DNA of 64,000 bases from Sulfuricurvum sp. (GTDB lineage: Bacteria; Campylobacterota; Campylobacteria; Campylobacterales; Sulfurimonadaceae), in assembly GCA_028710885.1 (NCBI GenBank), contig JAQTTG010000005.1:130443-194442 (forward strand). Direction: 5' to 3'. Shown here in pieces: positions 23,604 to 32,245 of the stretch (position 1 is the stretch's first letter; the number at the start of each line of letters is the position of its first letter). A program made the translations under genes and the position numbers. The notes below the pieces were generated by a model. That model worked only from the letters and a program-made list of their open reading frames with translations. It did no database searches and had not been told where the DNA came from.

Positions 23604-25982
23604 TTAAGCCGTATAATTGGCTGTAAGTACGCCCGCACCGTCGGTTGACCAGTGAAATCCGGAAGGAACCAAAAGCGGTTGTTTTGTACCATGGACAAAC
23701 TCCATATAGCTTGCAGATGCTGTAGCTAAATCCCCTATAACGACGTTTTGCGTTCCGTTGGAGTTTGTATAGGCAAGGGTGAATGCACATTGTTCAGCCG
23801 TGGTAGCAGGAATAGCACTTACATTGATTGTGTTTCCATTGATAATGGCATTTAATCCTGCATTGCTACCTGAAGAGGTATTTGAACTCGCTGTAACACC
23901 GTCCGAGCCTTGAAATGGAACGAGAAGACTGATGATGGCTTGTGCTGTATTTCCAGACCACGTTGTATGTACGTCACATGAAAAGCTAGATGCACCCGAA
24001 ATAGTAGGATTAGGGGTATTGTCAAATCCATAAAGCGTATTTGGGTCTGTAGAGCCAAAATAGCTGGCGTGAGTGATGGTTTGAGGAGCACTTTGATAGA
24101 TTGAAAGATTGACGGCTCCGCTGGCTGTATCGTTCGTATAGAGTCGTTTGAGCGAACCAGATGTTGGTACTACGACCTGTGAAAGGTCAAATCCTCCGTT
24201 GGTAGGAGAAGGAAATCTCCAAATTTGTGTGTAATTATGGTTTCCACCGGATGTTGGAATGAGATAATCAGCAATAACCCAAACTTTTAGCTCACGGATA
24301 AAGACAATCATCCGTTTATGGACAACACCCGTCGAAGCATTCGTTTTACTGGTATAAGGATCATAGGTGTAATCCGCATCATGGGTACTCTCCATAAAAT
24401 CAAATACATTTGATGTTCCCCAACGTGAGCGTATAGGGTCAACAGTTTGAAAATTTCCGTTGCTATCAAATTGTATATTGGCTGCTGATCCACCACGAGA
24501 TTGTGAATGTCCATCGACAATGATCGTGGTTGACTTCCATGTAGAGGATTCTGCCAAATAGGCATTGCAATTGCTATAACCGGAATACGAATGGTACGCT
24601 GCAACATTTAAGAGTGTACGTCCATATGCAGCAACTTGAATAGAGTTCGATGCCGGCATATAGTGTCCTGCTGCGGCTCTGCGGGAGAAGAGAAACATAT
24701 ATGCCCCATTACTGCTCCAATCGGAGCGTTGGATATAAAATCCGCTGTAAGGAAAGGCTATAGAAGTTTGGCTGAATGTTGCGGTAGGAATGTTGGTTGA
24801 TGGAGCAGTACTCCAGCTAGCAATATCCATCGTCGGACGGGCTCCAAAGGGGTTGCAAATAGCAGCGGCTTGTCGCCAATAAGATTCTATTGCAGAGGAT
24901 GCAGTTGCGGACCATGAACGACTTGTTAAACGTTGCAATCGAGTTAACCAATTGATCACATCGTCCGAATAATTAAATGATTGTTCGATGACACCGCCAT
25001 CACGATACGTGTCTTGTGCTAAAAATGCACTCATAAGAGAATCGACTTGCCCTGAGATGTTTTTCACTTCTATCACATCCGGAAAAAAATGGGTTAACAT
25101 CGCCATCCATGCGATATAGGTCAACTTTTGGTTCGGCGGTCTGTTTGTTACACCATAGGTAATAAATGGAGCAGAATAGTTGTTGATCAAGGCTTTTACA
25201 ATATCGAGAATTTTATCAGATGGAAAGAGGGCTTTTTGTGTATCCGTCAGTGCAGTTGATTGAGGTTTTGCAGCTATATCGTTTGTTCCCCATCCACTGC
25301 CTGTTCCTGTTGTAGGTCTTCCGGTCGATTTGGCAAAAAGGGCTAAAGTATAGACTAACGTCGCGAGAAAAAAACTCATGCTTAATAAGTTTCCTCCATT
25401 ACCGGTACTGGTATCGAGATAATGTTGTCCGACGAGATTTCGTTCACGGAGCATCATGTCATGCATAATATTTATCCATGTCGTCAGATAGAGCGGATCG
25501 CTATTGTTGTAATAAAACCGATGGCTCAAAACATTATAATCGCTACGATTATCCAAGTACCCTCGGGCATTTGATGTATAGACCAAAGTATAATCAACCG
25601 GAGTGTCAGGCAATTGATTAAATTGATAAGTCTCAAGCGTAGGATAGTAACTTGCATACGGTGAGCTAGAACGTGCCGTGACGTATTGAGTTTCGGTAAT
25701 TTGTTTTGTCAGATAGCGTATCCAATCGTTATAGGCCCCATTAGACCAGTTTCCCGATTCATAGAGCATGGGGCTTAGATCGGTTTGGCGCATAATATCG
25801 AGTGCATTATTGCGAATTTGATCGTTTGTCAATGCAGCCGACGTTCCTGCCGAGCTACTTCCACCGCCGCCACATCCGCTACTCAGCAGTGATACTCCAC
25901 CTAAAGCGAATATGCCCAATCCACTGATACTGAGTTTGCAAAACTCTCGTCTAAAAATATCTATATCATTTGCATGTGTCAT
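23604..25982 (-). CDS. Heparinase II/III-like polysaccharide lyase, Tat-exported putative lipoprotein
   Basis: A 792-residue protein. The N-terminus has a twin-arginine motif (FRREFCKLSISG, Arg11-Arg12), a hydrophobic stretch and LLSSGC with Cys37, an imperfect lipobox followed by a Gly/Ser-rich linker. The middle (about 60-400) is an alpha-toroid. The C-terminal half has the heparinase II/III beta-sheet pattern: RRAAAGHYMPASNSIQVAAY, then GRTLLNVAAYHSYSG and TTIIVDGHSQSRGG. Such enzymes beta-eliminate uronic-acid polysaccharides. I infer a surface or periplasmic lyase for an environmental or self-made polysaccharide. An AraC-type regulator is divergent at 26172. This is an unusual cargo for a bacterium of this type. 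Confidence 0.72.
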   Translation of the reverse strand: MTHANDIDIFRREFCKLSISGLGIFALGGVSLLSSGCGGGGSSSAGTSAALTNDQIRNNALDIMRQTDLSPMLYESGNWSNGAYNDWIRYLTKQITETQYVTARSSSPYASYYPTLETYQFNQLPDTPVDYTLVYTSNARGYLDNRSDYNVLSHRFYYNNSDPLYLTTWINIMHDMMLRERNLVGQHYLDTSTGNGGNLLSMSFFLATLVYTLALFAKSTGRPTTGTGSGWGTNDIAAKPQSTALTDTQKALFPSDKILDIVKALINNYSAPFITYGVTNRPPNQKLTYIAWMAMLTHFFPDVIEVKNISGQVDSLMSAFLAQDTYRDGGVIEQSFNYSDDVINWLTRLQRLTSRSWSATASSAIESYWRQAAAICNPFGARPTMDIASWSTAPSTNIPTATFSQTSIAFPYSGFYIQRSDWSSNGAYMFLFSRRAAAGHYMPASNSIQVAAYGRTLLNVAAYHSYSGYSNCNAYLAESSTWKSTTIIVDGHSQSRGGSAANIQFDSNGNFQTVDPIRSRWGTSNVFDFMESTHDADYTYDPYTSKTNASTGVVHKRMIVFIRELKVWVIADYLIPTSGGNHNYTQIWRFPSPTNGGFDLSQVVVPTSGSLKRLYTNDTASGAVNLSIYQSAPQTITHASYFGSTDPNTLYGFDNTPNPTISGASSFSCDVHTTWSGNTAQAIISLLVPFQGSDGVTASSNTSSGSNAGLNAIINGNTINVSAIPATTAEQCAFTLAYTNSNGTQNVVIGDLATASASYMEFVHGTKQPLLVPSGFHWSTDGAGVLTANYTA

Positions 25983-26171
25983 TCAATTGAACCTTAAAAT
26001 ACATATATGTTTATTCTAATTATTGTCATAATCTATAAAATTATCTACCATAAATACGAAAAATGAATGCAAAAAATAAGAAAATGGTCTTGTCAGTTTG
26101 TACGATATAGGATAGGAATTTATATGAATATGTTATATAATAAATATAGACAATAAAAAGTTAGAGTAGTG

Positions 26172-27176
26172 ATGATGAGACAAAGCAGTGTGTTACCACC
26201 ACTTATATTTGGCAATAGTGATGCAATTTATCATAAAAGTGCCAAACAATACTCTGATAATATTGCCAAAGTTATTCCGTCATTGCAACAATTTAACCCA
26301 CTTGGAAATTCAAAAGATTTTGAGAGTAAAACCTATTTTTTAAAACTTAAAAAGCTAAGATTAATTGCGAGTGCCACGACACCGGTATTAATTGATACTT
26401 CTGATTTCAAAGAAATAAATTTAATGATCCCGTTTTTCGGTGAAAACCATACATTGCTTGATGGTAATTTATATCATTGGAAACAAAACCAATATGCGAT
26501 TTTGATGCCTAATATAGATCGTTCAGGAACTTCTTCAACCCGTTCAATGTTGACGATTGATATTAATCCGGAAACGATTTATCAGACAGCTGTGACTATG
26601 CTCGGTATTCAAAACGTCAGTATGGCAGATTTACGATTATCTGAACCTCGATTAATACCGCTCAAATACGGTGAAGTTTCATTTGATATGATGCTTCGTA
26701 AACTATGTGGCTACATCGATTTTGTTCGAAAAACTCCTGAAATGATTGAAAATATAGGAATGGACGAACAGTTTTTTCGGTTAATTGTTATGATGCTCAT
26801 ACCGCACAAGTTTTTTTCGTATTCTATTTCTCAAGTTATGTCGAAAAATGATGCACGAGCTATCGTACAAACTTTAATCGATTATGTACATGATACAGGA
26901 TGCTCGTTTAGAACAATTGGAGATTTAGAACGTTTTACCAGTCTTTCAACACGTTCATTACAAATTGCATTTCAAAAACATATAGGATTGACTCCGACGC
27001 AGTGGTTGAGACAACAGATCTTTTTAAATGCTAAAAATATGTTTGAATCAGGGCAGGGGGTGTCGGTGACTCAGGTTGCAATTGAGTGTGGGTATACAAA
27101 CTTTTCACTTTTTGCCAAATATTACAAAGAACTTTTTGGTGAGCTTCCATCTCAAACTTTGAAAAATTTTCAGTGA
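26172..27176 (+). CDS. AraC family transcriptional regulator
   Basis: A 334-residue regulator. The N-terminal 200 residues resemble the AraC-binding-like domain of the OruR/FeaR-type group (LIPFFGENHTLLDGNLYHWK is close to the pattern). The C-terminal tandem helix-turn-helix is clear: IGDLERFTSLSTRSLQIAFQ, KHIGLTPTQWLRQQIF, then VTQVAIECGYTNFSLFAKYY. I start at the ATG at 26172; a GTG at 26169 and an ATG at 26175 are equally possible. It lies opposite the heparinase-like gene across 186 AT-rich bases and is the likely activator of it. Confidence 0.85.
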   Translation: MMRQSSVLPPLIFGNSDAIYHKSAKQYSDNIAKVIPSLQQFNPLGNSKDFESKTYFLKLKKLRLIASATTPVLIDTSDFKEINLMIPFFGENHTLLDGNLYHWKQNQYAILMPNIDRSGTSSTRSMLTIDINPETIYQTAVTMLGIQNVSMADLRLSEPRLIPLKYGEVSFDMMLRKLCGYIDFVRKTPEMIENIGMDEQFFRLIVMMLIPHKFFSYSISQVMSKNDARAIVQTLIDYVHDTGCSFRTIGDLERFTSLSTRSLQIAFQKHIGLTPTQWLRQQIFLNAKNMFESGQGVSVTQVAIECGYTNFSLFAKYYKELFGELPSQTLKNFQ

Positions 27177-27232
27177 AATTTAGTAAAGACGATTTTTGAA
27201 GTAGGGCGATACTGGGTTCGCCCTGCAATATT

Positions 27233-27838
27233 TTAGAGATAGCTGACTAGTTCAGAGAGTTCGGAACGATGCAACGGCGGTTGTTCGTTGACACGGTAGC
27301 CGAACGGTATCAACAAAGCAACGCCGTAAACCGACGTATCGATCCCCATGATTTTCTCTACCGCTTCACGATCAAATCCCTCCATCGGGCATGAATCGAT
27401 CCCGATCGATGCTGCGGCACTCATCATATTTGCACCTGCAATATAGACCTGACGTGCCGACCAGCACTCCAACACTTCATCACTGCGCGGATCGATCCAT
27501 TGGCTGTACATTCCTAGTAGTGCATCGGGATAATGAAATTTTTCAAATTCACTTTGGATGTAGCCATCAGTACTACGGACGTTTTTCTTGTAAGCGATGG
27601 CAATCAACTCCGATGAGGTCGTGATTTGAGGCTGATTCCATGCTACGGTTTGGATTGCTTCGCGCATAGCAGTGTCTCGGATCACAAAAAACTGCCATTG
27701 CTCCATCCCGAACGAGCTTGGGCTGAGGCGTCCCGCTTCGAGGATAAAGGTTACATCCTCGTTACTCATAGTTTTAGTCGTATCGAAGAGTTTGCACGCA
27801 TGACGGAAGTGCATCGCTTTTTCAAAATCGTTTCGCAT
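27233..27838 (-). CDS. Nitroreductase family NAD(P)H-dependent flavin oxidoreductase
   Basis: A 201-residue FMN enzyme. It has the N-terminal FMN-binding pattern FRHACKLFDTTKTMSNEDVT, the LSPSSFGMEQWQFFVI segment, AASIGIDSCPMEGFDREAVE and VALLIPFGYRVNE. Such enzymes reduce quinones, nitroaromatics or flavins. It lies 11 bases after the mdaB-like gene on the same strand, and both are divergent from an HxlR regulator, so the two reductases probably form one electrophile- or quinone-stress operon. Confidence 0.9.
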   Translation of the reverse strand: MRNDFEKAMHFRHACKLFDTTKTMSNEDVTFILEAGRLSPSSFGMEQWQFFVIRDTAMREAIQTVAWNQPQITTSSELIAIAYKKNVRSTDGYIQSEFEKFHYPDALLGMYSQWIDPRSDEVLECWSARQVYIAGANMMSAAASIGIDSCPMEGFDREAVEKIMGIDTSVYGVALLIPFGYRVNEQPPLHRSELSELVSYL

Positions 27839-27849
27839 TGGGAGGCTCC

Positions 27850-28437
27850 TTATTGTATGGTTTTTTTGAGATGATTTTGTAAATCGGTTAAGACACCGTT
27901 TAAATCAAATTCAGATTTATAGACATCATGTACAGAGAAACTCGGATACGCTTTTACACCGCAAAACTGAAAGGTTTTATGGAGAGCGACATTGGCTTCA
28001 TCAACACTCATCCCATCAAAAAAGCCTTTTGGATTGTTAAATTCACTTGTCGGACAGTTATAAGTAAAGCTTAGCATGTATCGTTTTTCATTCATCAAAC
28101 CACCGCTTCCGTAAGTTTTCGATGGATCGGTTCGGCTTCGCCCATCACTTGCATAGGTAACCGTAGATGTACCTGCTGTGAAAATTTCATCGATGTATTT
28201 TTTGCCTAGCCACGGCAAACCCATCCAATAAACAGGAGACTGGACAAAAAATAGATCAGCCCATTGAAATTTTTCCAACTCTTCAGCAACATCATATCCC
28301 TCATCAATAGTGGTCTCTTTGACCTCATATCCGTGACTGAGAAAAAAAGATTTTGCTTCTTTAAGGATATCTCTTGTCAAGTTACCTTGCGCTCCTTCGT
28401 ATTTTTGATGGAGGTTTAATAATAAGACATGTTTCAC
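27850..28437 (-). CDS. mdaB: NAD(P)H:quinone oxidoreductase, MdaB-like
   Basis: A 195-residue flavodoxin-fold enzyme. MKHVLLLNLHQKYEGAQGNL (the FMN/FAD phosphate loop) and the SPVYWMGLPWLGKKYIDEIF segment match MdaB, a soluble quinone reductase giving two-electron reduction that protects against oxidative stress in Helicobacter. GGLMNEKRYMLSFTYNCP and the C-terminal FCGVKAYPSFSVHDVY are family typical. AAAGGAG precedes the ATG. First gene of a two-gene operon with the nitroreductase, with an HxlR-type operator upstream. Confidence 0.88.
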   Translation of the reverse strand: MKHVLLLNLHQKYEGAQGNLTRDILKEAKSFFLSHGYEVKETTIDEGYDVAEELEKFQWADLFFVQSPVYWMGLPWLGKKYIDEIFTAGTSTVTYASDGRSRTDPSKTYGSGGLMNEKRYMLSFTYNCPTSEFNNPKGFFDGMSVDEANVALHKTFQFCGVKAYPSFSVHDVYKSEFDLNGVLTDLQNHLKKTIQ

Positions 28438-28500
28438 ATTTACTCCTTTAAGGTTTTTTCAGGTGAGATTTTATAATATACGGTAGATAGTGTCAAGAAC

Positions 28501-28521
28501 GTACTAAAAAGTACTGTACTT
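28501..28521. promoter_or_regulatory. HxlR-type operator (GTAC repeats)
   Basis: GTAC-TAAAAA-GTAC (28501-28514) overlaps AAGTAC-T-GTACTT (28509-28521), a perfect inverted repeat. HxlR/YodB-family regulators bind GTAC-rich dyads. It lies between the divergent mdaB-like and HxlR genes and would regulate both. Confidence 0.72.
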
Positions 28522-28537
28522 ACTAAAAGGTAACTAT

Positions 28538-28888
28538 ATGAACTGTGAAACTCGATTTAGCTGCCCCTTTGAACTTACCATCGAATTGATCGGGGGAAAA
28601 TGGAAAGGGCTGATTTTGTGGCATCTGCTCGATAAAAAGGTGCTTCGAAACGGTGAAATGCTCCGACTTATTCCTAAAATAACCCAAAAAATGCTCACTC
28701 AACAGCTTCGTGAGATGGAAGAGAACGGACTCGTTAATCGGGTTATTTACGAACAGGTTCCACCGAAAGTCGAATACACTTTAACCTCGCACGGTGAGGC
28801 ACTTAGTCCGATACTGAATCAGATGATTGAGTGGGGGATAGACTATGCTCAGGATAAAAATATCGTGATTGCGTGCGGTAGTCACTAA
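28538..28888 (+). CDS. HxlR family transcriptional regulator
   Basis: A 116-residue winged-helix regulator. The HxlR core is complete: CPFELTIELIGGKWKGLILW, RLIPKITQKMLTQQLREMEE and the wing VPPKVEYTLTSHG. Cys9 in the FSCPFELT context is the redox-sensing Cys known from HxlR/YodB/QorR proteins that respond to quinones, diamide or aldehydes. That fits control of the divergent quinone reductase and nitroreductase. AAAAGG precedes the ATG. The small DUF2798 gene follows 10 bases later. Confidence 0.92.
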   Translation: MNCETRFSCPFELTIELIGGKWKGLILWHLLDKKVLRNGEMLRLIPKITQKMLTQQLREMEENGLVNRVIYEQVPPKVEYTLTSHGEALSPILNQMIEWGIDYAQDKNIVIACGSH

Positions 28889-28898
28889 AAGGATAAAT

Positions 28899-29123
28899 AT
28901 GGTTTCAGTTAAATATTTGCATCAGGTTCAAGCGGCGTTGCTCTCAGGATTTATGAGTTTTATTATGTCAGGGGCGATTACGTTTATTAATCTGGGATTT
29001 GTGAGCGGATTTATCGGTATATGGCTTCATGCGTGGTTGGTTGCGTATGCGATTGCGTTTCCGACGATTTTGATCGTATTTCCGTTTGCCCGTAAATTGG
29101 CGATGAAGATCGCATCAAAATAG
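28899..29123 (+). CDS. DUF2798 membrane protein
   Basis: From the ATG at 28899, which has a good AAAAGGA site, the protein is 74 residues with two transmembrane helices separated by LGFVSGFIGIW, the usual DUF2798 pattern (LSGFMSFIMSGAITFINLGF, then FPTILIVFPFARKL). The function is unknown. The frame open from 28869 overlaps the HxlR stop and is not preferred. It is probably in the HxlR transcript. Confidence 0.8.
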   Translation: MVSVKYLHQVQAALLSGFMSFIMSGAITFINLGFVSGFIGIWLHAWLVAYAIAFPTILIVFPFARKLAMKIASK

Positions 29124-29216
29124 TGTTTAAATATCGAACAAAAAATAGGAATTTTAGAATAGTTTTGTCTTCCTAAATCTTCTATAATAATGGTGATATT
29201 TTGCATAGGAGAAACT

Positions 29217-30110
29217 ATGAGAGGCAAACGATTTGGATTAGGTGTTATTATTGCGGCGATGATGATAGGATCGCTCAATTTGGATGCCGGAATAATACGG
29301 GACATGTTACAAAAGCGTGCCGACGCACGTAATTCGACGGCCACACAAACATCGAATTCTATGATGGACGTGACCTATGGCAGTGATAAAAAACAGCGCC
29401 TTGATGTCTATCTCCCCACAAATCCACAAAACGCTTCAGTAATCGTTATGGTGCATGGCGGTGCATGGAAAATAGGGGATAAACGCTCTGATAACGTTGT
29501 AGATAACAAAAAAGCGCGTTGGAATCCCAAAGGGATTATTTTCGTATCAGTCAATTACCGTCTATTGCCCGATGCGGATCCTCTCAAACAAGCTGACGAT
29601 GTTGCTGCGGCATTGGCGTACGTCCAAAGTCATGCCGCACAGTGGGGCGGTGATTCTCAAAAAATCGTACTTATGGGACATTCTTCCGGCGCTCATCTTG
29701 TCGATTTAATCTCTTCTGATCCAAAACGTTACCCCCATTTAAAACCGTGGCTTGGAACGGTTTCGCTGGACAGTGCAGCGATGGATATTCCAAAAGTCAT
29801 GAGCACAAAACATTACGATTTTTATGATGAAGCATTTGGAACTGATCCTGAATATTGGGCGGATGCATCGCCGTATCAGCGTCTTGGTTCCAATGCCGTA
29901 CCGATGTTGTTGGTATGTTCGACTGAACGGCCGGATAGACCGTGTATGCAGACTGAAGCATTTATTCAAAAAGCAAAATCTCTGAATCTACGAGCCGAGA
30001 TGACACCGCAGGCATTGAAACACAAAGAAATTAACGAAGAATTGGGATTGGAGAGTAACTATACCAAAGTAGTTGAAGACTTTATGAGATCGTTAGGCAT
30101 AGCAATCTGA
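29217..30110 (+). CDS. Secreted alpha/beta hydrolase (esterase/lipase family)
   Basis: From the ATG at 29217 (preceded by AGGAGAAACT) the protein is 297 residues with a signal peptide to about residue 24. It has an HSL-type oxyanion motif MVHGGAWKIGDK, the nucleophile elbow GHSSGAHL and a late His (ALKHKEINEEL), consistent with a Ser-Asp-His triad. Family members hydrolyse carboxylic esters; export suggests an extracytoplasmic substrate. It appears to be monocistronic. The 157-base gap to the next gene holds no recognised element. Confidence 0.85.
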   Translation: MRGKRFGLGVIIAAMMIGSLNLDAGIIRDMLQKRADARNSTATQTSNSMMDVTYGSDKKQRLDVYLPTNPQNASVIVMVHGGAWKIGDKRSDNVVDNKKARWNPKGIIFVSVNYRLLPDADPLKQADDVAAALAYVQSHAAQWGGDSQKIVLMGHSSGAHLVDLISSDPKRYPHLKPWLGTVSLDSAAMDIPKVMSTKHYDFYDEAFGTDPEYWADASPYQRLGSNAVPMLLVCSTERPDRPCMQTEAFIQKAKSLNLRAEMTPQALKHKEINEELGLESNYTKVVEDFMRSLGIAI

Positions 30111-30267
30111 AAAGAAGAGAGGAAATTTCCGTACTGAAATTTATATTCCGATATCATAATTCTTTTTTACGGTGATTATTTCATATACACATTACTAAAT
30201 TTTATTCATAAATCTATAAATCAGATTGTGGGACAATGGGTCTATTATCTGATTTGAGGAGCATAGT

Positions 30268-31335
30268 ATGAATCTCTTCTCTCCTATCAAAATCGGCGAT
30301 TATTCTCTGCCGAACAGAATATTTATGGCGCCGATGACACGATGCCGAAGTTCAGAGGGCAATGTCCCCAATAACATGATGGCTCATTACTATGCCCAAA
30401 GAGCCTCCGCCGGACTTATCATCACCGAGGCAACCCAGATTTCCACACGGGGGATCGGGTATCCCCATACCCCCGGAATTCATACCGCTGCACAGATAGA
30501 GGGATGGAAACACGTGACAAAAGCGGTTCATGAAAAAGGGGGACGAATCTTTTTACAGCTTTGGCATGTAGGGAGAATATCTCATCCGGCGTTTCATAAC
30601 GGTGAGTTACCTGTTGCCCCGTCTGCTATCAAGCCTGCTGGAAGCATCTACACTCCTCTAGGGATGCAAGAGTTTGTAACGCCGCACGCTCTTAGCATCG
30701 ATGAGATTAAAACGGTAGTTGAACAGTATATTCAAGGCGCTAAAAATGCGATAGAAGCAGGGTTTGACGGGGTTGAAATCCACGGAGCCAACGGCTATCT
30801 GATCGATCAGTTTTTGCGTGACGGAACCAATCACAGAGAAGACGCCTACGGAGGTTCTATTGAAAATCGGGCACGATTTCTTTTGGAGATTGTGAGGGGG
30901 ATTATATCTGCCATCGGTTCGGATAAGACAGGTATCCGCCTCGCTCCTAGTGGGACATTTAACGATATGAAAGACTCCGATCCTACGAACCATTTTTCCT
31001 ATATCTGTGAAATACTCAATGAATTTGATCTCGCGTATCTCCATATCATCGATGCGTTGGAGGGGGATATACGTCACGGTGCTAATGTCGTGGAACTGAG
31101 TGTTCTGCGAAAGGCGTATAAAGGTGTTTTGATAGCCAATGGAGGTTATACGCAAGAAAGGGGCACGAGTGCCATCCAAAGCGGTTTGGCGGATGCGGTG
31201 GCGTTTGGAGCCCTCTATCTAGCTAATCCTGACCTTCCGGAACGCTTTAAAGCAAATGCAGAGTTGAATGTTCCCGATACTACTACCTTTTACACCGCAG
31301 GTGAAGTAGGGTATGTGGATTATCCTACGTTGTAG
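30268..31335 (+). CDS. nemA: Old yellow enzyme family NADH:flavin oxidoreductase
   Basis: A 355-residue FMN-dependent ene-reductase of the NemA/XenA type. FMN-binding MAPMTRCRSSEGNVPN, the LQLWHVGRISHP strand, the substrate-binding EIHGANGYLIDQF and the NHREDAYGGSIENRARFLLE segments are all intact, with the phosphate-binding loop near ANGGYTQERG. These enzymes reduce alpha,beta-unsaturated carbonyls, maleimides and nitro compounds. The ATG follows GAGGAGCATAGT. It fits with the preceding quinone/nitro reductases. Its 3' end overlaps the convergent methyltransferase gene by 11 bases. Confidence 0.92.
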   Translation: MNLFSPIKIGDYSLPNRIFMAPMTRCRSSEGNVPNNMMAHYYAQRASAGLIITEATQISTRGIGYPHTPGIHTAAQIEGWKHVTKAVHEKGGRIFLQLWHVGRISHPAFHNGELPVAPSAIKPAGSIYTPLGMQEFVTPHALSIDEIKTVVEQYIQGAKNAIEAGFDGVEIHGANGYLIDQFLRDGTNHREDAYGGSIENRARFLLEIVRGIISAIGSDKTGIRLAPSGTFNDMKDSDPTNHFSYICEILNEFDLAYLHIIDALEGDIRHGANVVELSVLRKAYKGVLIANGGYTQERGTSAIQSGLADAVAFGALYLANPDLPERFKANAELNVPDTTTFYTAGEVGYVDYPTL

Positions 31336-32245
31336 GAATTTTTTTGAAAATGAGATTCTTGAGACTTCTCTCTTCCTCTATTTCGGGGAAGCTCTCCACA
31401 TTCTTCAACCGCTCGACAAACTGGAATTCAGGTGCGTTATTACGGAAAAGGGTTTTAATAAACTCACTGTTTAATTCGGGAGCATTGAGTGCCGAGAGTA
31501 CGATGCACTCCTGCGCGGCGAATTCATGGAGCCGTCGTATAATCTTCTCATAATCGGACGTTGCGGCGAATGAGCCTTTTTGAAAGCTCGGCGGATCGAT
31601 GATGATGAGGTCATAGGGACCGCTTTTGCGGATACGGCTCCACGATTTGAGGATGTTGTAGGGCATGAACTCTACATTTTTGGTATCAAGAGCGTTTAGG
31701 CGATGATTCTCCCGTCCGATGGAGAGGACGTTTTTGTTCATATCGACGTTGACGACCGATTTTGCTCCCGCTTCTATCGCGACGACCGAAAAAGAACAGG
31801 TGTACGAGAAGAGGTTTAATACTTTTTTGTCTTGGGAATGTTCACGGATAAATTCTCGTCCGATCTTCATATCGGGGAAGAAGCCGATATTTTGGGCACT
31901 CTGAAAATTGATACGGTATTTGAGGCCGTTCTCGACGGCATAGGAATCTTGCGGCAACTTACCCGCGATCACGGTCGATGGGGAGGAGGGAAGATAGCGC
32001 TGTTGAACGACCAATGCCTCCCATTTTCCCTCAGTGCACAAGAAATCATGTAACATTGAGACGATTGCATTTTCTTCTTCGTTAGAATCGAACAAAACGG
32101 CAAAGAGCACTTTGTCAACGCTGTCTACGGTGAGAAACCGATACCCTCCATAGGTATTGCCCCGCCCGTGAAAGAGTCGGACGTATTCATCACTTATGTT
32201 GCGTGAATTGGTCAGTAAGAGCTGTTGTAAATCGTCTAGGGTCAT
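31325..32245 (-). CDS. Class I SAM-dependent methyltransferase (RlmI/RlmK-like)
   Basis: A 306-residue Rossmann methyltransferase. It has the pre-motif QNIGFFPDMKIGREFIREHS, SAM motif I VLNLFSYTCSFSVVAIEAGA, the acidic VNVDMN and motif IV YDLIIIDPPSFQKGSF, which groups with rRNA m5C or m2G methyltransferases of the RlmI type (PF10672). The target base is not deducible. The start overlaps the end of the RND gene by 4 bases (ATGA), so it is the last gene of the efflux operon. Confidence 0.85.
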   Translation of the reverse strand: MTLDDLQQLLLTNSRNISDEYVRLFHGRGNTYGGYRFLTVDSVDKVLFAVLFDSNEEENAIVSMLHDFLCTEGKWEALVVQQRYLPSSPSTVIAGKLPQDSYAVENGLKYRINFQSAQNIGFFPDMKIGREFIREHSQDKKVLNLFSYTCSFSVVAIEAGAKSVVNVDMNKNVLSIGRENHRLNALDTKNVEFMPYNILKSWSRIRKSGPYDLIIIDPPSFQKGSFAATSDYEKIIRRLHEFAAQECIVLSALNAPELNSEFIKTLFRNNAPEFQFVERLKNVESFPEIEEERSLKNLIFKKIPTT

